Part shown: positions 10,840 to 20,657 of the stretch, one piece after another | Layout of the letters: each line of letters starts with the position of its first letter | Numbering within the stretch: the stretch's first letter is position 1 | NCBI RefSeq assembly: GCF_024124375.1 | Contig: NZ_JAMXRZ010000010.1 | Location: forward strand, 1-51,866 | Origin: Klenkia sp. PcliD-1-E | Lineage (GTDB): Bacteria; Actinomycetota; Actinomycetes; Mycobacteriales; Geodermatophilaceae | Length of the DNA stretch: 51,866 bases | Direction: 5' to 3' | Program-made: the position numbers and the translations under genes | The notes under the pieces: generated by a model | What the model was told of the DNA's origin: nothing | Database searches by the model: none | Seen by the model: the letters and a program-made list of their open reading frames with translations, nothing else

Positions 10840-11436
10840 ATGACCCACGGAGCACCCGAGTTCGACTGGGACGTGCTGTCCCGGCCCGACGTCGTCTCGC
10901 TGGTCACCGGCCAGCTGTCCTTCTCCTGGTGGGACCTGCACCAGCACCTGCAGGACCTGCCGGACGAGGAGTACCTGTGGAAGCCGGCCCCGACGGCGCT
11001 GTCGATCGCCCCGCGCGGGCAGACCGACCGTCGCGCGGTGGGTGCGGGGGAGTGGGTGGTCGAGTGGCCTGACGGCCCCGACGACCCCGGCCCGCGCACC
11101 ATCGCCTGGCTGGTCGCCCACCTGGTCGAGGTCTTCGCCGAGCGGTACGAGTGGACCTTCGGCGGGCACCGGCTGCGCCGCGACGACCTGGAGCTGGCGC
11201 ACCCCACCGCGCAGGCCGGGGTGGCCGCGCTGTCCGAGGCCGTCGGTCGATGGCGCGAGGGCGTGGAGGCGTCGAGCGCGGAGGAGATGTGGACGGTGGG
11301 TCGCAGCCAGGCCACCCCGATCGACCAGCAGGCCCCCTTCGCCCACCTGGTGCTGCACCTCAACCGGGAGCTGGTCCACCACGGCGCCGAGATCACCGTG
11401 CTGCGCGACCTCCACCGCACGCGTGCTCCGGAGTAG
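10840..11436 (+). CDS. DinB-like four-helix (DUF664-type) protein
   Basis: 198-residue protein resembling actinobacterial DinB-superfamily / mycothiol-dependent enzymes: a helix LSFSWWDLHQHLQDLPDEEYLWKP, the block TIAWLVAHLVEVFAERYEWTF, and FAHLVLHLNRELVHHGAEI. Histidines in the last two blocks are in the metal-ligand positions of the fold. The substrate cannot be deduced. Start ATG 10840 is preceded by CAGGGT plus 5 nt. It is followed 46 bp later by a VOC gene. Confidence 0.8.
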   Translation: MTHGAPEFDWDVLSRPDVVSLVTGQLSFSWWDLHQHLQDLPDEEYLWKPAPTALSIAPRGQTDRRAVGAGEWVVEWPDGPDDPGPRTIAWLVAHLVEVFAERYEWTFGGHRLRRDDLELAHPTAQAGVAALSEAVGRWREGVEASSAEEMWTVGRSQATPIDQQAPFAHLVLHLNRELVHHGAEITVLRDLHRTRAPE

Positions 11437-11482
11437 GCCGCCGAGGGCGGTTCTGTCGGTGGGGAGTGCCAGGGTGCCCGCC

Positions 11483-11908
11483 ATGAGACCGGTCATCAGC
11501 CTCGTCACCCTCGGCACCACCGACCTGCCCCGCGCGCGGGCCTTCTACGAGGCGCTCGGGTGGCGGGAGTCCAGCCAGTCCACCGGCGAGGTCGCGTTCC
11601 TGCAGGGCGCGGGCACCCACCTCGGCCTGTGGTCGCGGACCGAGCTCGCCGCGGACTCCGAGGTCACCCACGACGCCGGCGGCTGGGGCGGCGTCACGCT
11701 GGCGCACAACGTCGGGTCACCCGACGACGTCGACGGCGTCCTGGCCGAGGCCGTCGCCGCCGGCGGCGCCGTCCTGCGCGCCGGGGCGGCCACCGTGTGG
11801 GGCGGCTACAACGGCGTGTTCGCCGACCCCGACGGCCACCGCTGGGAGGTGGCGCACAACCCGGCGTGGCCGCTGGACGACGCGGGTCGATCGCTGCTGC
11901 CCGATTGA
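11483..11908 (+). CDS. VOC-family protein
   Basis: 141-residue glyoxalase/bleomycin-resistance-fold protein: SLVTLGTTDLPRARAFYEAL opening, a WGGVTLAHNV strand and the end NGVFADPDGHRWEVAHNPAW. The last motif, with W-E-V-A-x-N-P, is that of the actinobacterial YcgJ-like VOC class. The ATG at 11483 is preceded by CAGGGT and 7 nt; an alternative GTG at 11474 has GGGGAG 7 nt before it. The substrate is unknown. Confidence 0.83.
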   Translation: MRPVISLVTLGTTDLPRARAFYEALGWRESSQSTGEVAFLQGAGTHLGLWSRTELAADSEVTHDAGGWGGVTLAHNVGSPDDVDGVLAEAVAAGGAVLRAGAATVWGGYNGVFADPDGHRWEVAHNPAWPLDDAGRSLLPD

Positions 11909-11910
11909 CG

Positions 11911-12873
11911 TCAGAGCTTGCGCAGCAGCACCTTGCGGACGGCGTGGTCGGCGGCCTTGTGCAGCACCAGCCGCGACCGCGAGCGGGTGGGCGCGATGTT
12001 GGTGCGCAGGTTCGGCCCGTTCACCGCGGCCCAGATGCCCCGGGCGGTCTCGGTGGCCTCGGCGTCGGTCAGGTCGGCGAACCGGTGGAAGTAGGCGTCC
12101 CGGTCCTGGAACGCCGTCCGGCGCAGGGCGAGGAAGCGCTCCACGTACCAGCGCTCCACGTCGGCCTCCGCGGCGTCGACGTAGACGGAGAAGTCGAAGA
12201 AGTCGGACAGGAAGACCTCGGGCACCCGGCCGTCGGCGCGGTTGCCCGCCTGCAGCACGTTCAGGCCCTCGAGCACCAGCACGTCGGGGGTGTCCACCAC
12301 CTGCCTCTCGTCGGGCAGCACGTCGTAGCTCTGGTGCGAGTACAGCGGCGCGCTCACCGTGCCCCGCCCGCTCTTCACGTCGGCCAGGAACCGCAGCAGC
12401 GCCCGCCGGTCGTAGGTCTCCGGGAACCCCTTGCGGCCCAGCTGACCCCGCGCCTCGAGCACCGCGTTCGGGTGCAGGAACCCGTCGGTGGTCACCAGGT
12501 CCACCCGCGGGGTGTCGGGCTGGGCGGCCAGCAGCACCTGCAGCAGCCGGGCGGTGGTGCTCTTGCCCACCGCCACGCTGCCGGCCACCGCGATCACGAA
12601 CGGCACCTTGGCCGTGCGGGCACCCAGGAACGCCGACTGCGCCGTCCACAGCCTCCGGCTGGCCGCCACGTGCAACGCCAGCAGCCGGGCCAGCGGCAGG
12701 TAGACGGTGCGCACCTCCTCCAGGTCGATGCGGTCACCGAGGGAGGCCAGCCGGGCCAGCTGGTCGGCGTCCAGCGGCAGCTCCTGGCCATCGGCCAACG
12801 CCCGCCACTGCGCCCGGTCGAACGCCGTCCAGGGCGAGGGGTGGCTGCGAGCGGCGTCGGTCACGGCGACCAT
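11911..12873 (-). CDS. coaA: Type I pantothenate kinase
   Basis: 320-residue CoaA, the ATP-dependent first step of coenzyme A synthesis. Walker A is GSVAVGKST at residues 98-106; [45 protein letters not shown] and the [10 protein letters not shown] strand are all CoaA hallmarks. Length equals the usual 310-320. Start ATG 12873 gives the standard N-terminus ([15 protein letters not shown]). It stops 2 bp after the convergent VOC gene and is divergent from a GNAT gene. Confidence 0.97.
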   Translation of the reverse strand: MVAVTDAARSHPSPWTAFDRAQWRALADGQELPLDADQLARLASLGDRIDLEEVRTVYLPLARLLALHVAASRRLWTAQSAFLGARTAKVPFVIAVAGSVAVGKSTTARLLQVLLAAQPDTPRVDLVTTDGFLHPNAVLEARGQLGRKGFPETYDRRALLRFLADVKSGRGTVSAPLYSHQSYDVLPDERQVVDTPDVLVLEGLNVLQAGNRADGRVPEVFLSDFFDFSVYVDAAEADVERWYVERFLALRRTAFQDRDAYFHRFADLTDAEATETARGIWAAVNGPNLRTNIAPTRSRSRLVLHKAADHAVRKVLLRKL

Positions 12874-12950
12874 GGTGCCGTCGGGCGGGCCACCCACCTC
12901 GCGCGGGTGGCCTCGGGACCCGCCACGGCGTGGCCGGCACCGGGCGCGTC

Positions 12951-12956
12951 TAGGGT
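12951..12956 (+). promoter_or_regulatory. Leaderless -10 box for the GNAT gene
   Basis: TAGGGT followed by 6 nt and GTG 12963; no Shine-Dalgarno sequence is present. Confidence 0.6.
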
Positions 12957-12962
12957 TCGGGT

Positions 12963-13787
12963 GTGCCGATCCGACCGGGCCTGCTGGACCGCATCGAGCG
13001 GTACTTCGCGCAGTCCCCCCTGCCCGACACCCCCGTGCGCACGGTGGGTGGGCTGGCCGTGCCCGTCGGCACCCCCGAGTGGCCCTACCCGGCCCGCCCG
13101 GTCCCCGGCGGCGGGCCGGTCGGCCGGGACGACGTCGAGGCGGCGCTCGCGATCCAGCGCGCCGCCGACCTGCCCGAGGCCGTCGAGTGGTTCGCCGAGC
13201 GCAACCCCGGCCTGGGCCAGGCGGTGCGCGCCGCCGGGCTGGGCGTGGACGAGCTCCCGCTGCTGGTCGCCGTCGACGACGTCGAGGTGACCCTGCCCGA
13301 GGGGGTGCGCTTCTACCTCGTCGGCGCCGACGACCCGCAGCTGGCGACCTACCAGCGGCTGGCCCAGCTGGCCTTCGCCGTCCCCGTCGGCGCGGTCGAG
13401 GGGCCGGTCTCCTCCGCACCCGGCGCAGCTCCCGACCGGCTCGTCGACCCGCCGCAGCCCACCAGCGTGCTGCGCGAGCGGATCGCCGCGGGGCGCACGG
13501 TGATGATGGTCGCCGTCGAGGACGGCACCCCCGTCGCGGTCGGCTCCCACCAGCCGCAGGACGTCGACGGGCACGGCATGAGCGAGATCGTCGGGGTGGC
13601 GACCCTGCCCCGGTACCGCGGTCGCGGGCTCGGCGCGGGGCTGGCCTCGGTGCTGGTGGAGCACGCGCACGAGACCGTCGAGACCGTCTTCCTGGCCGCC
13701 GGGGACGACGACGTGGCCCGGGTCTACGAGCGGGTCGGGTTCGCCCGCATCGGCACCACGCTGGTGGGGGAGCGGGTCAGCGGCTGA
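12963..13787 (+). CDS. GNAT-family N-acetyltransferase, two-part
   Basis: 274 residues. The last 120 form a GNAT domain with the acetyl-CoA loop [17 protein letters not shown] and the closing [19 protein letters not shown]. The first 150 residues are poorly conserved and may be a second, degenerate GNAT half. The acceptor substrate is unknown. It overlaps the convergent serine-hydrolase gene by 11 bp. Confidence 0.82.
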   Translation: MPIRPGLLDRIERYFAQSPLPDTPVRTVGGLAVPVGTPEWPYPARPVPGGGPVGRDDVEAALAIQRAADLPEAVEWFAERNPGLGQAVRAAGLGVDELPLLVAVDDVEVTLPEGVRFYLVGADDPQLATYQRLAQLAFAVPVGAVEGPVSSAPGAAPDRLVDPPQPTSVLRERIAAGRTVMMVAVEDGTPVAVGSHQPQDVDGHGMSEIVGVATLPRYRGRGLGAGLASVLVEHAHETVETVFLAAGDDDVARVYERVGFARIGTTLVGERVSG

Positions 13788-14688
13788 CCGCGGCCACCGC
13801 AGCGGCGTCGAGCGCCGCCCGGGCGGCCGACCAGTCCAGGTCGGGCGGGAAGCTGCTCAGCAGCACGACCACCCGGTCGCCGACCAGGCCCACCGAGTGC
13901 AGGTGCCGCACGTCGTCCACGCAGCACATCCAGCCCTGCTTGGCGCCGTCGACACCCTCGACCCCGGGGGAGAGCAGGCCGAAGGACTGGTCGAACCCGT
14001 CCGCACCGGTGGGTGTGGCCCGGCCGAGGGCGTCGAGCACGAGCGCGGCGTCGTCGGGGTGCGCGACGTCGGGCAACGCCGTGAGGAAGCGGACCAGGTC
14101 GGCGGCGGAGGATCGGGACGAGCCCCAGGCGCCCGGGTCGGGGGAGGGCGGGGTGGTCGCGGTGAGCCCGTAGCGGTCGACCACGTCGGCCAGCACCGCG
14201 GGCCCGTCGTAGGTCACCCACAGCTGCGAGGCCGACGGGTCGTCGGAGCTGGTCAGCATGGCCTCGATCCAGGCGAGGTCCTCGGTCGGCAGCAGGGCGC
14301 CGGCGCGCCGGGCGCCGGTGAGGATGCCCTCGGCCAGGTACAGCTTGACCAGGGATGCCGTGGGCACCGGCCGCTCGGCGTCGCCGGCCACCGACGTGCC
14401 CGCCGACGCGCGGGCTGCGGCGTCCGCGCTGGTGCCCGGCGGGGTCGGGGGCTCGTCCGGGGCGACCACGACGACCAGCGAGCCCACCGGGCCGAACGCG
14501 GCCTGCGCCGCCTGCGCAGGCGAGAGCCGGTCGTCCGCCGACGGGCCGCCGGGCGACGAGGGGACGTCGGGCCGGGGGAGCGGTGCGGCGACGACGGTGG
14601 GGGCGGCGGTGGCCGGGCCCACCTCGGCCAGCAGGCCCGCCACCAGGGCGGTGGTCAGTGCCGCCGCTCGTCCGCCCCACCGCTGCAT
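13777..14688 (-). CDS. Secreted serine hydrolase, beta-lactamase-like
   Basis: 303 residues. Residues 1-29 form a signal peptide ending GPATAA. The penicillin-binding fold is suggested by the S-x-x-K tetrad at 112-115 (ASLVKL), the helix motif TSSDDPSASQLW in the S-D-N position, and an AKQGW turn in the KTG position. The family includes class A beta-lactamase-like enzymes of unknown substrate, and the two altered motifs mean antibiotic hydrolysis should not be assumed. A C-C pair (MCCVDD) occurs in the domain. Confidence 0.78.
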   Translation of the reverse strand: MQRWGGRAAALTTALVAGLLAEVGPATAAPTVVAAPLPRPDVPSSPGGPSADDRLSPAQAAQAAFGPVGSLVVVVAPDEPPTPPGTSADAAARASAGTSVAGDAERPVPTASLVKLYLAEGILTGARRAGALLPTEDLAWIEAMLTSSDDPSASQLWVTYDGPAVLADVVDRYGLTATTPPSPDPGAWGSSRSSAADLVRFLTALPDVAHPDDAALVLDALGRATPTGADGFDQSFGLLSPGVEGVDGAKQGWMCCVDDVRHLHSVGLVGDRVVVLLSSFPPDLDWSAARAALDAAAVAAVSR

Positions 14689-14737
14689 GAACGCTGCACT
14701 ACCCGACGGTCACACCAGCGGAAACCCGGGATACGGG

Positions 14738-15271
14738 TCAGGACACCTCGTAGGTCGGCACCAGGGTGGCCCGGGCCAGGGTGTGGCTGAACAGGTTGAA
14801 CCCCAGGAAGGCCGGCGTCGCGTCGCCCTGGACGCCGAGGTCGTCGGTGTCCAGGGCGTGCACGACCACGTAGTAGCGGTGCGGTCCGTGCCCGGACGGG
14901 GGAGCGGCCCCGACGAACCCGGGGAACCCGGCGTCGTTGCGCAGCTGCACCGCGCCCTCGGGCAGCCCGCCGTCGGATGCCCCGGAGGGCAGCTCGGTCA
15001 CCGACGCGGGGATCCCGGCGACGGCCCAGTGCCAGAAGCCGCTGGCGGTCGGGGCGTCGGGGTCGTAGACGGTGACCGCGAAGCCCTTCGTGCCCTCGGG
15101 GAACTCCGACCAGGACAGCTGCGGGGAGCGGTCCTCGCCGTCCAGGCCCATCTTCCCGCTGACCTGGTCGCGGCCCAGGGGCTGCCCGTCGCGGACGTCG
15201 CTGCTGGTCACGGTGAACTCCGGGACCTCGGGCAGGAAGTCGTAGGGGTTCGGCGGGGTGGCTCGGGACAT
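14738..15271 (-). CDS. YbhB/YbcL-family PEBP protein
   Basis: 177-residue phosphatidylethanolamine-binding-protein family member. Signature blocks are [26 protein letters not shown] with [10 protein letters not shown], and [14 protein letters not shown]. Bacterial homologues have no firm enzymatic role. ATG 15271 has GAGGAGG upstream. The preceding gene on this strand is more than 15 kb away, so it is probably monocistronic. Confidence 0.92.
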   Translation of the reverse strand: MSRATPPNPYDFLPEVPEFTVTSSDVRDGQPLGRDQVSGKMGLDGEDRSPQLSWSEFPEGTKGFAVTVYDPDAPTASGFWHWAVAGIPASVTELPSGASDGGLPEGAVQLRNDAGFPGFVGAAPPSGHGPHRYYVVVHALDTDDLGVQGDATPAFLGFNLFSHTLARATLVPTYEVS

Positions 15272-15364
15272 CGCTGGTCCTCCTCGGACGTCGACGGTCG
15301 GTAGCACCCAACCTAGGAGGGGGAGGCCCGGCCCGCTCGATGTGGGAACCCGGCCGCCCGCCCG

Positions 15365-15370
15365 TACCGT
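15365..15370 (+). promoter_or_regulatory. Leaderless -10 box for the HAD / GH65 operon
   Basis: TACCGT followed by 6 nt and GTG 15377. Confidence 0.6.
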
Positions 15371-15376
15371 GCAGTC

Positions 15377-16108
15377 GTGCTCGGACTACCGGAGACCATC
15401 CGCGGCTGCCTGTTCGACCTCGACGGGGTGCTCACGCGGACCGCCACGGTGCACCAGGCCGCCTGGAAGCGCACCTTCGACGAGTTCCTGCGCGCCCGCG
15501 ACCCGCAGGCGCGCGAGTTCTCCGACTCCGACTACCAGAGCTACGTCGACGGCAAGCCCCGCGAGGACGGCGTCCGCGACTTCCTCGCCTCCCGGGACAT
15601 CGAGCTGCCCGAGGGGAGCGAGGACGACGGACCGGGCGCGCAGACCGTCCGCGGCGTCGCGACCCGCAAGAACGACCTGGTGCAGGCCGAGCTCGACGAG
15701 CACGGCGTGGACGTCTACGACGGCTCGATGCGCTACCTGCGGGCGGTGAAGGACGCCGGCCTCCCCGTCGCGGTGGTCACCGCCTCGGCGAACGGGGAGA
15801 AGGTGGTTGCCGCCGGCGGCTTCGCCGACCTGGTCGACGCCCGCATCGACGGCGTCGTCACGGCCCGCGAGGGCTACCGGGGCAAGCCCGCGCCCGACAC
15901 CTTCCTCGCCGGCGCCCGCGCGCTGGGCCTCGAGCCGGCGGAGGCGGCCGTCTTCGAGGACGCCCAGTCCGGCGTGGCGGCCGGGAAGGCGGGGGAGTTC
16001 GGCTTCGTCGTCGGCGTGGACCGCGTGGGCCAGGCCGAGCAGCTGCGGGCCCACGGGGCCGACGTCGTCGTCACCGATCTGGCGGAGCTGCTGGAGGACC
16101 GGTCGTGA
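15377..16108 (+). CDS. HAD hydrolase, beta-phosphoglucomutase-like
   Basis: 243 residues. HAD motif I is FDLDGVLT (nucleophile D14, acid/base D16), motif II is VVTAS, motif III the lysine in [10 protein letters not shown], motif [14 protein letters not shown]. The helical cap sits between I and II. The neighbour overlapping by 4 bp is a GH65 phosphorylase, whose beta-glucose 1-phosphate product is the substrate of beta-phosphoglucomutase, so that function is favoured over trehalose-6-phosphate phosphatase or generic phosphatase activity. It would channel the product into glycolysis as glucose 6-phosphate. Confidence 0.9.
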   Translation: MLGLPETIRGCLFDLDGVLTRTATVHQAAWKRTFDEFLRARDPQAREFSDSDYQSYVDGKPREDGVRDFLASRDIELPEGSEDDGPGAQTVRGVATRKNDLVQAELDEHGVDVYDGSMRYLRAVKDAGLPVAVVTASANGEKVVAAGGFADLVDARIDGVVTAREGYRGKPAPDTFLAGARALGLEPAEAAVFEDAQSGVAAGKAGEFGFVVGVDRVGQAEQLRAHGADVVVTDLAELLEDRS

Positions 16109-18462
16109 CCGAGGGGCGGGCGCACTTCCCGATCGAGCCGTGGGCGCTGACCGAGACCTCGATCGACCACGCCAGCCTCGGCGTCAACGAGTCGGTGTTC
16201 TCCCTGGCCAACGGGCACATCGGCATGCGCGGAACGCTGGAGGAGGGCGAGCCCTCCGTCGTGCCGGGCACCTACCTCAACGGCTACTTCGAGGAGCGCC
16301 CGCTGCCCTACGCCGAGGCCGGCTACGGCTTCCCCGAGATGGGCCAGACCGTCGTCAACGTCACCGACGGCAAGCTGATCCGGCTGCTGGTCGGGGACTC
16401 CCCGCTGGACCTGGACTACGGGCACGTCGTCTCCCACCGCCGCACCCTGGACCTGCGCGCCGGCGTGCTGCAGCGGTGCACCGAGTGGCGCTCGCCCAAC
16501 GGCCGCACCGTCGAGGTGAGGAGCACCCGGCTGGTGTCGCTGACCCGCCGGTCGGTCGCCGCGATCCGCTACGAGGTGCGCTGCACCGACGACGGCGGGG
16601 ACCTCTACGTGGCACTGCAGTCGGACCTGCTGGCCAACGAGGTGGTCGAGAACTCCGGGTCCGGTGACCCGCGTGCGGCGGCCGCGCTGCGCACGCCGCT
16701 GGTGTCCGAGCAGCACACCGGCAAGGACCGGCACGCCGTCCTGGTGCACCGGACCAGGGTCAGCGGGTTGCGGATGGCCGCCGGCATGGACCACGAGGTG
16801 CGCACCCCCGACAAGCACGACGAGTCCATCGAGGTGTCCCCCGACCTGGCCCGCTACACCCTGGCCGCGCGGTTGCCGGCGGGGGAGAAGCTCCAGCTGA
16901 CGAAGTACCTGGCCTACGGCTGGTCCTCGCGGCGCTCCTCCGCCGCGGTCCGCGACCAGGTCGAAGGTGTCCTCGGCATCGCCAAGCTGGCCGGCTGGGA
17001 GCGGCTGACCGCCGAGCAGCGGGAGCTGCTGGACCGGCACTGGGCGCAGGCCGACGTCACCATCGAGGGCGACGACGAGCTGCAGCAGGCCGTGCGCGTG
17101 GGCATGTTCCACGTCCTGCAGGCCGGCCTGCGGGCCGAGCGCCAGCCCATCCCGGCCAAGGGGCTCACCGGCCCCGGCTACGACGGGCACGCCTTCTGGG
17201 ACACCGAGACCTACGTGCTGCCGGTGCTCACCTACACCGCGCCCGAGGCGGTCCGCGACGCGCTGATCTGGCGCTGGTCGACCCTGGACCTGGCCCGCGA
17301 GCGCGCCCGGGTGCTGGGCCAGCAGGGTGCGGCGTTCCCGTGGCGGACGATCCGCGGCGAGGAGACCAGCGGCTACTGGCCGGCCGGCACCGCCGCCTTC
17401 CACGTCAACGCCGACATCGCCGACGCCGTCGCCCGGTACTGGCACGCCACCCAGGACGAGTCCTTCGACGTCGACCACGGCACCGAGCTGCTGGTCGAGA
17501 CCGCCCGGCTGTGGGCGTCGCTGGGCCACATGGACGACGGACGCGGATTCCGCATCGACGGCGTCACCGGCCCCGACGAGTACACCGCGGTCGTCGACAA
17601 CAACGTCTACACCAACCTCATGGCGCAGCGGAACCTGCGCGAGGCCGCCGCCGCGGTGGCCCGCCGTCCCGAGGTCGCGGCCCGGCTGCAGGTCACCGAC
17701 GAGGAGGTCGCGGCCTGGGGCGAGGCCGCCGACCACATGCGCATCCCGTTCGACGACGAGCTCGGCGTGCACATGACCAGCGAGGGCTTCACCCGCCACC
17801 AGGAGTGGGACTTCGAGGGCACCCCGCCCGAGAAGTACCCCCTGCTGCTGCACTACCCCTACTTCGAGATCTACCGCACGCAGGTGGTCAAGCAGGCCGA
17901 CCTGGTCATGGCCCTGCACCTGCGCGGGGACGCCTTCACCCCCGAGCAGAAGGCCGCCGACTTCGCCTACTACGAGGCCCGCACCGTGCGGGACTCCTCG
18001 CTGTCGGCCGCGCAGCAGGCGGTGGTGGCCGCGGAGGTCGGCCACCTGGACCTGGCCTACGACTACTGGGGCGAGGCCGCGCTCACCGACCTGCAGAACC
18101 TGCACGGCAACTCCGGGCACGGCCTGCACATCGCGTCGCTGGCCGGCGGGTGGACCGTCGCGGTCGCCGGGTTCGGCGGCATGCGCGACCACGACGGACA
18201 GCTCTCCTTCGCCCCCCGGTTGCCGCCCCGGCTGACCGGCCTGGGCTTCCGGGTGGTCTACCGGGGCCGCTGCCTGCGGGTGCGCGTCACGCAGGAGGCC
18301 GCCACCTACCAGCTGGTGTCGGGTGAGGACCTGGAGATCACCCACCACGGCCAACCGGTCACCGTGACGTCCGCGGAGCTGGTGCTCGACGTCCCGCCGG
18401 CCCCCGAGGTCGAGCCGGTGCACCAGCCCGCGCACTGCGCCCCGCGCCGCCGGGGGCGCTGA
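16105..18462 (+). CDS. Glycoside hydrolase family 65 disaccharide phosphorylase
   Basis: 785 residues, the normal GH65 length. N-terminal beta-sandwich (SLGVNESVFSLANGHIGMRG, a family signature), linker, then an (alpha/alpha)6 barrel with general acid E492 in GVTGPDEYTAVVDNNVYTN and the phosphate-binding region around SLAGGWTVAVAGFGG. GH65 enzymes phosphorolyse maltose, trehalose or kojibiose to beta-glucose 1-phosphate. Sequence alone does not decide the substrate; HWAQADVTIEGDDE and FPWRTIRGEETSGYWPAG are typical of the maltose/trehalose groups. GTG 16105 overlaps the phosphoglucomutase stop. Confidence 0.95.
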   Translation: MTEGRAHFPIEPWALTETSIDHASLGVNESVFSLANGHIGMRGTLEEGEPSVVPGTYLNGYFEERPLPYAEAGYGFPEMGQTVVNVTDGKLIRLLVGDSPLDLDYGHVVSHRRTLDLRAGVLQRCTEWRSPNGRTVEVRSTRLVSLTRRSVAAIRYEVRCTDDGGDLYVALQSDLLANEVVENSGSGDPRAAAALRTPLVSEQHTGKDRHAVLVHRTRVSGLRMAAGMDHEVRTPDKHDESIEVSPDLARYTLAARLPAGEKLQLTKYLAYGWSSRRSSAAVRDQVEGVLGIAKLAGWERLTAEQRELLDRHWAQADVTIEGDDELQQAVRVGMFHVLQAGLRAERQPIPAKGLTGPGYDGHAFWDTETYVLPVLTYTAPEAVRDALIWRWSTLDLARERARVLGQQGAAFPWRTIRGEETSGYWPAGTAAFHVNADIADAVARYWHATQDESFDVDHGTELLVETARLWASLGHMDDGRGFRIDGVTGPDEYTAVVDNNVYTNLMAQRNLREAAAAVARRPEVAARLQVTDEEVAAWGEAADHMRIPFDDELGVHMTSEGFTRHQEWDFEGTPPEKYPLLLHYPYFEIYRTQVVKQADLVMALHLRGDAFTPEQKAADFAYYEARTVRDSSLSAAQQAVVAAEVGHLDLAYDYWGEAALTDLQNLHGNSGHGLHIASLAGGWTVAVAGFGGMRDHDGQLSFAPRLPPRLTGLGFRVVYRGRCLRVRVTQEAATYQLVSGEDLEITHHGQPVTVTSAELVLDVPPAPEVEPVHQPAHCAPRRRGR

Positions 18463-18466
18463 GGGA

Positions 18467-19159
18467 TCAGGTCAGCCAGCGGACGGCGAGCGCCAGCGAC
18501 CCCAGGCTCAGGGCGAGGAAGACCCCCACCCACACCAGCCCGGGGACGCCGGTGAGGCGGGCGAGCTGGTCGGCGTCGCTGTCCGGGGTGGGACGGCGGC
18601 GCCGCTGGGCCTGCAGCTCCCACACCGCCCGCGGGGCGGCCAGCAGCAGGAACCAGACGACGACGTGGGCGAACGCGGCCTGCCACTGCCCGGGAAGCCA
18701 CCAGGTCGCGGCGAACACCAGGCCCCCGGTGACCAGCACCGACCACAGGCCGTAGAAGTTGCGGATCTGCAGCAGGAGCAGGGCCAGCAGGGCCAGCAGC
18801 ACCCACAGCACCCCGATCGCGTGCCCGGCGGCCAGCAGCGCGGCCGCACCCAGGCCGAACAACGCCGGCCCGGGGTAACCGGCGAACGCGGTGGCCACCA
18901 TGCCGGGCCCGGAGGGCCGGCCCGCGGACACGGTGACCCCCGAGGTGTCCGAGTGCAGCCGGATGCCGGCCAGCCGCCGGCCGGTCACCAGCGCGGCCAC
19001 GCCGTGGGCGCCCTCGTGGGCGATCGTGACCGCGTTGCGGCTGACCCGCCAGAGGTCGCGCTGGGCGACCAGCACCAGCGCGACGAGGGCGGTGCCGACC
19101 AGCCAGGGGGTGGTGAGCGGGGGAGAGGTGGCGGTGACGCGCGCCCAGAGCTGGTCCAT
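18467..19159 (-). CDS. M50-like membrane metalloprotease
   Basis: 230-residue membrane protein with about five hydrophobic segments. The zinc motif HEGAH lies in NAVTIAHEGAHGVAALVTG, followed by a second M50B-type zone (FYGLWSVLVTGG). The M50B family of actinobacteria is mostly uncharacterised; site-2 proteases release membrane-bound factors. A TGG-like V-S-A-G-R segment follows the first histidines. I placed the start at ATG 19159, where the first helix begins soon after; a GTG at 19198 would add 13 residues. Confidence 0.78.
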   Translation of the reverse strand: MDQLWARVTATSPPLTTPWLVGTALVALVLVAQRDLWRVSRNAVTIAHEGAHGVAALVTGRRLAGIRLHSDTSGVTVSAGRPSGPGMVATAFAGYPGPALFGLGAAALLAAGHAIGVLWVLLALLALLLLQIRNFYGLWSVLVTGGLVFAATWWLPGQWQAAFAHVVVWFLLLAAPRAVWELQAQRRRRPTPDSDADQLARLTGVPGLVWVGVFLALSLGSLALAVRWLT

Positions 19160-19233
19160 CGCGGTCCAGTGAACCGCGTGCGACTCGCCGTGCGGCACAC
19201 TGACGCGGCCGCCCCACCGTCGAGGAGGACCCC

Positions 19234-19950
19234 GTGAGCGCCCCGCCGTTCGTCTACCGCGTCGTGATGGCCGTGGGCACCCCCGCCGCGAAGTGGTGGG
19301 GGCGCATGGAGGTGCGCGGGCTGGAGCACCTCCCGGCCTCCGGGCCGACCGTCGTGATGGCCAACCACGACAGCCAGTGGGACCCGGTGGTCGCCGGCAT
19401 CGCGACGCTGGGCCACCGGCAGCTGCAGGCCCTGGCCAAGGACTCGCTCTGGAAGAACCCCGTGGTGGGGAAGTGGCTGGACGGCATGGGCCAGATCCCG
19501 ATCGCCCGGGGCCGCGGGGACGCCAACGCCCTGCAGGCGGCGATCGACGTGCTGCGGGCGGGCGGTGCCATCGGTGTCTTCCCCGAGGGCACCGTCTCCC
19601 GCGGGCGCACGATGCGCTTCCTGTCCGGGGCCGGCCGGCTCGCCCTCGCGGTGCCCGGCACCACCGTCGTCGGCCTGCGCATCACCGGGCAGGAGGACAT
19701 CGTCCGGTTCCCCACGCGCCCCCGGGTGCTGGTGGAGTTCCTGCCCCCGGTGACCCCGCGGGAGGGCGAGTCGGCCGTCGCGCTGACCAACCGGGTGATG
19801 AGTGAGGTCCGTGCCGGCGCCCCACCGGTCATCCCGGGCCGGGCCAAGAAGGCGGAGAAGCACCGCCGGCTGGTCGCCGAGCACGAAGCGGCCAAGCGTC
19901 CCCCGGCCTCACCCGGCGAGGGCGGGGCAGCCGAGGACGGCGACCGGTAG
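19234..19950 (+). CDS. 1-acylglycerol-3-phosphate acyltransferase family (PlsC)
   Basis: 238 residues. The NHx4D acyltransferase motif is NHDSQWD and the substrate motif is FPEGTVSRG. It would acylate lysophosphatidic acid at the inner membrane face. Strong GAGGAGG site before GTG 19234. The last 50 residues are rich in K, E and A and lie outside the fold. Two more PlsC-like proteins are in the window (27430-28353 and 40731-41612), so this one's exact acceptor is not fixed. Confidence 0.92.
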   Translation: MSAPPFVYRVVMAVGTPAAKWWGRMEVRGLEHLPASGPTVVMANHDSQWDPVVAGIATLGHRQLQALAKDSLWKNPVVGKWLDGMGQIPIARGRGDANALQAAIDVLRAGGAIGVFPEGTVSRGRTMRFLSGAGRLALAVPGTTVVGLRITGQEDIVRFPTRPRVLVEFLPPVTPREGESAVALTNRVMSEVRAGAPPVIPGRAKKAEKHRRLVAEHEAAKRPPASPGEGGAAEDGDR

Positions 19951-20062
19951 CACCAGGCAGGCCACGGTCACCGGCCAGCGCCCGGCACGGCCCCGCCGCA
20001 CGAGGGGGTCCAGCACCGTGCCAGCCTGCAGCAGGACCTGGGCGACTGTCCGACCCCGGCCC

Positions 20063-20068
20063 TAGGGT
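20063..20068 (+). promoter_or_regulatory. -10 box for the cysteine hydrolase gene
   Basis: TAGGGT lies 34 bp before ATG 20103. The leader then contains GGAGG, so this gene is translated with a ribosome-binding site rather than leaderless. Confidence 0.5.
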
Positions 20069-20102
20069 GCAGCCACCAACCGCACCCGACGTGGAGGACG
20101 CC

Positions 20103-20657
20103 ATGACCACCCTGACCGACCGGACAGGCACCGCACTGCTGGTGATCGACGTGCAGAACGGGGTGATGGCCGCCTCGCACGACGCCGACGCGGTCGTCGG
20201 CCGCATCGGGGAGCTGGTCGAGCGGGCCCGGGCCGCCGACGTGCCCGTGGTCTGGGTGCAGCACAGCTCCGATGAGCTGCCGCAGGGCAGTGACCAGTGG
20301 CAGTACGTGTCCCAGCTCCGGCGCGCCGAGGGCGAGGCGCTGGTGCACAAGCAGTACGGCGACTCCTTCGAGGGCACCGACCTGGACCAGGTGCTCGCCG
20401 ATGCCGGCGTGGGCCGGCTGGTGGTCACCGGTGCACAGACCGACGCCTGCATCCGCTCCACCATCCACGGCGGCTTCACCCGGGGTTACGACGTCACCCT
20501 GGTCGGCGACGCGCACACCACCGAGGACCTGTCGGCCTACGGGGCACCGCCGCCCGCCGACGTCATCTCCCACACCAACCTCTACTGGGGCTTCCAGGAC
20601 GCCCCGGGCCGCACCGCCGCGGTCGTCCCGGCCGCCGACGTCGAGTTCGCTGGGTGA
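20103..20657 (+). CDS. Isochorismatase-family cysteine hydrolase
   Basis: 184 residues with the family triad D16 (LLVIDVQNG), K83 (LVHKQYG) and C116 (TGAQTDACIRST). The cis-peptide region is VVTGAQT. Members hydrolyse nicotinamide, N-carbamoylsarcosine or related amides; the substrate here is open. ATG 20103 follows GGAGG. It overlaps the next VOC gene by 4 bp. Confidence 0.9.
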   Translation: MTTLTDRTGTALLVIDVQNGVMAASHDADAVVGRIGELVERARAADVPVVWVQHSSDELPQGSDQWQYVSQLRRAEGEALVHKQYGDSFEGTDLDQVLADAGVGRLVVTGAQTDACIRSTIHGGFTRGYDVTLVGDAHTTEDLSAYGAPPPADVISHTNLYWGFQDAPGRTAAVVPAADVEFAG

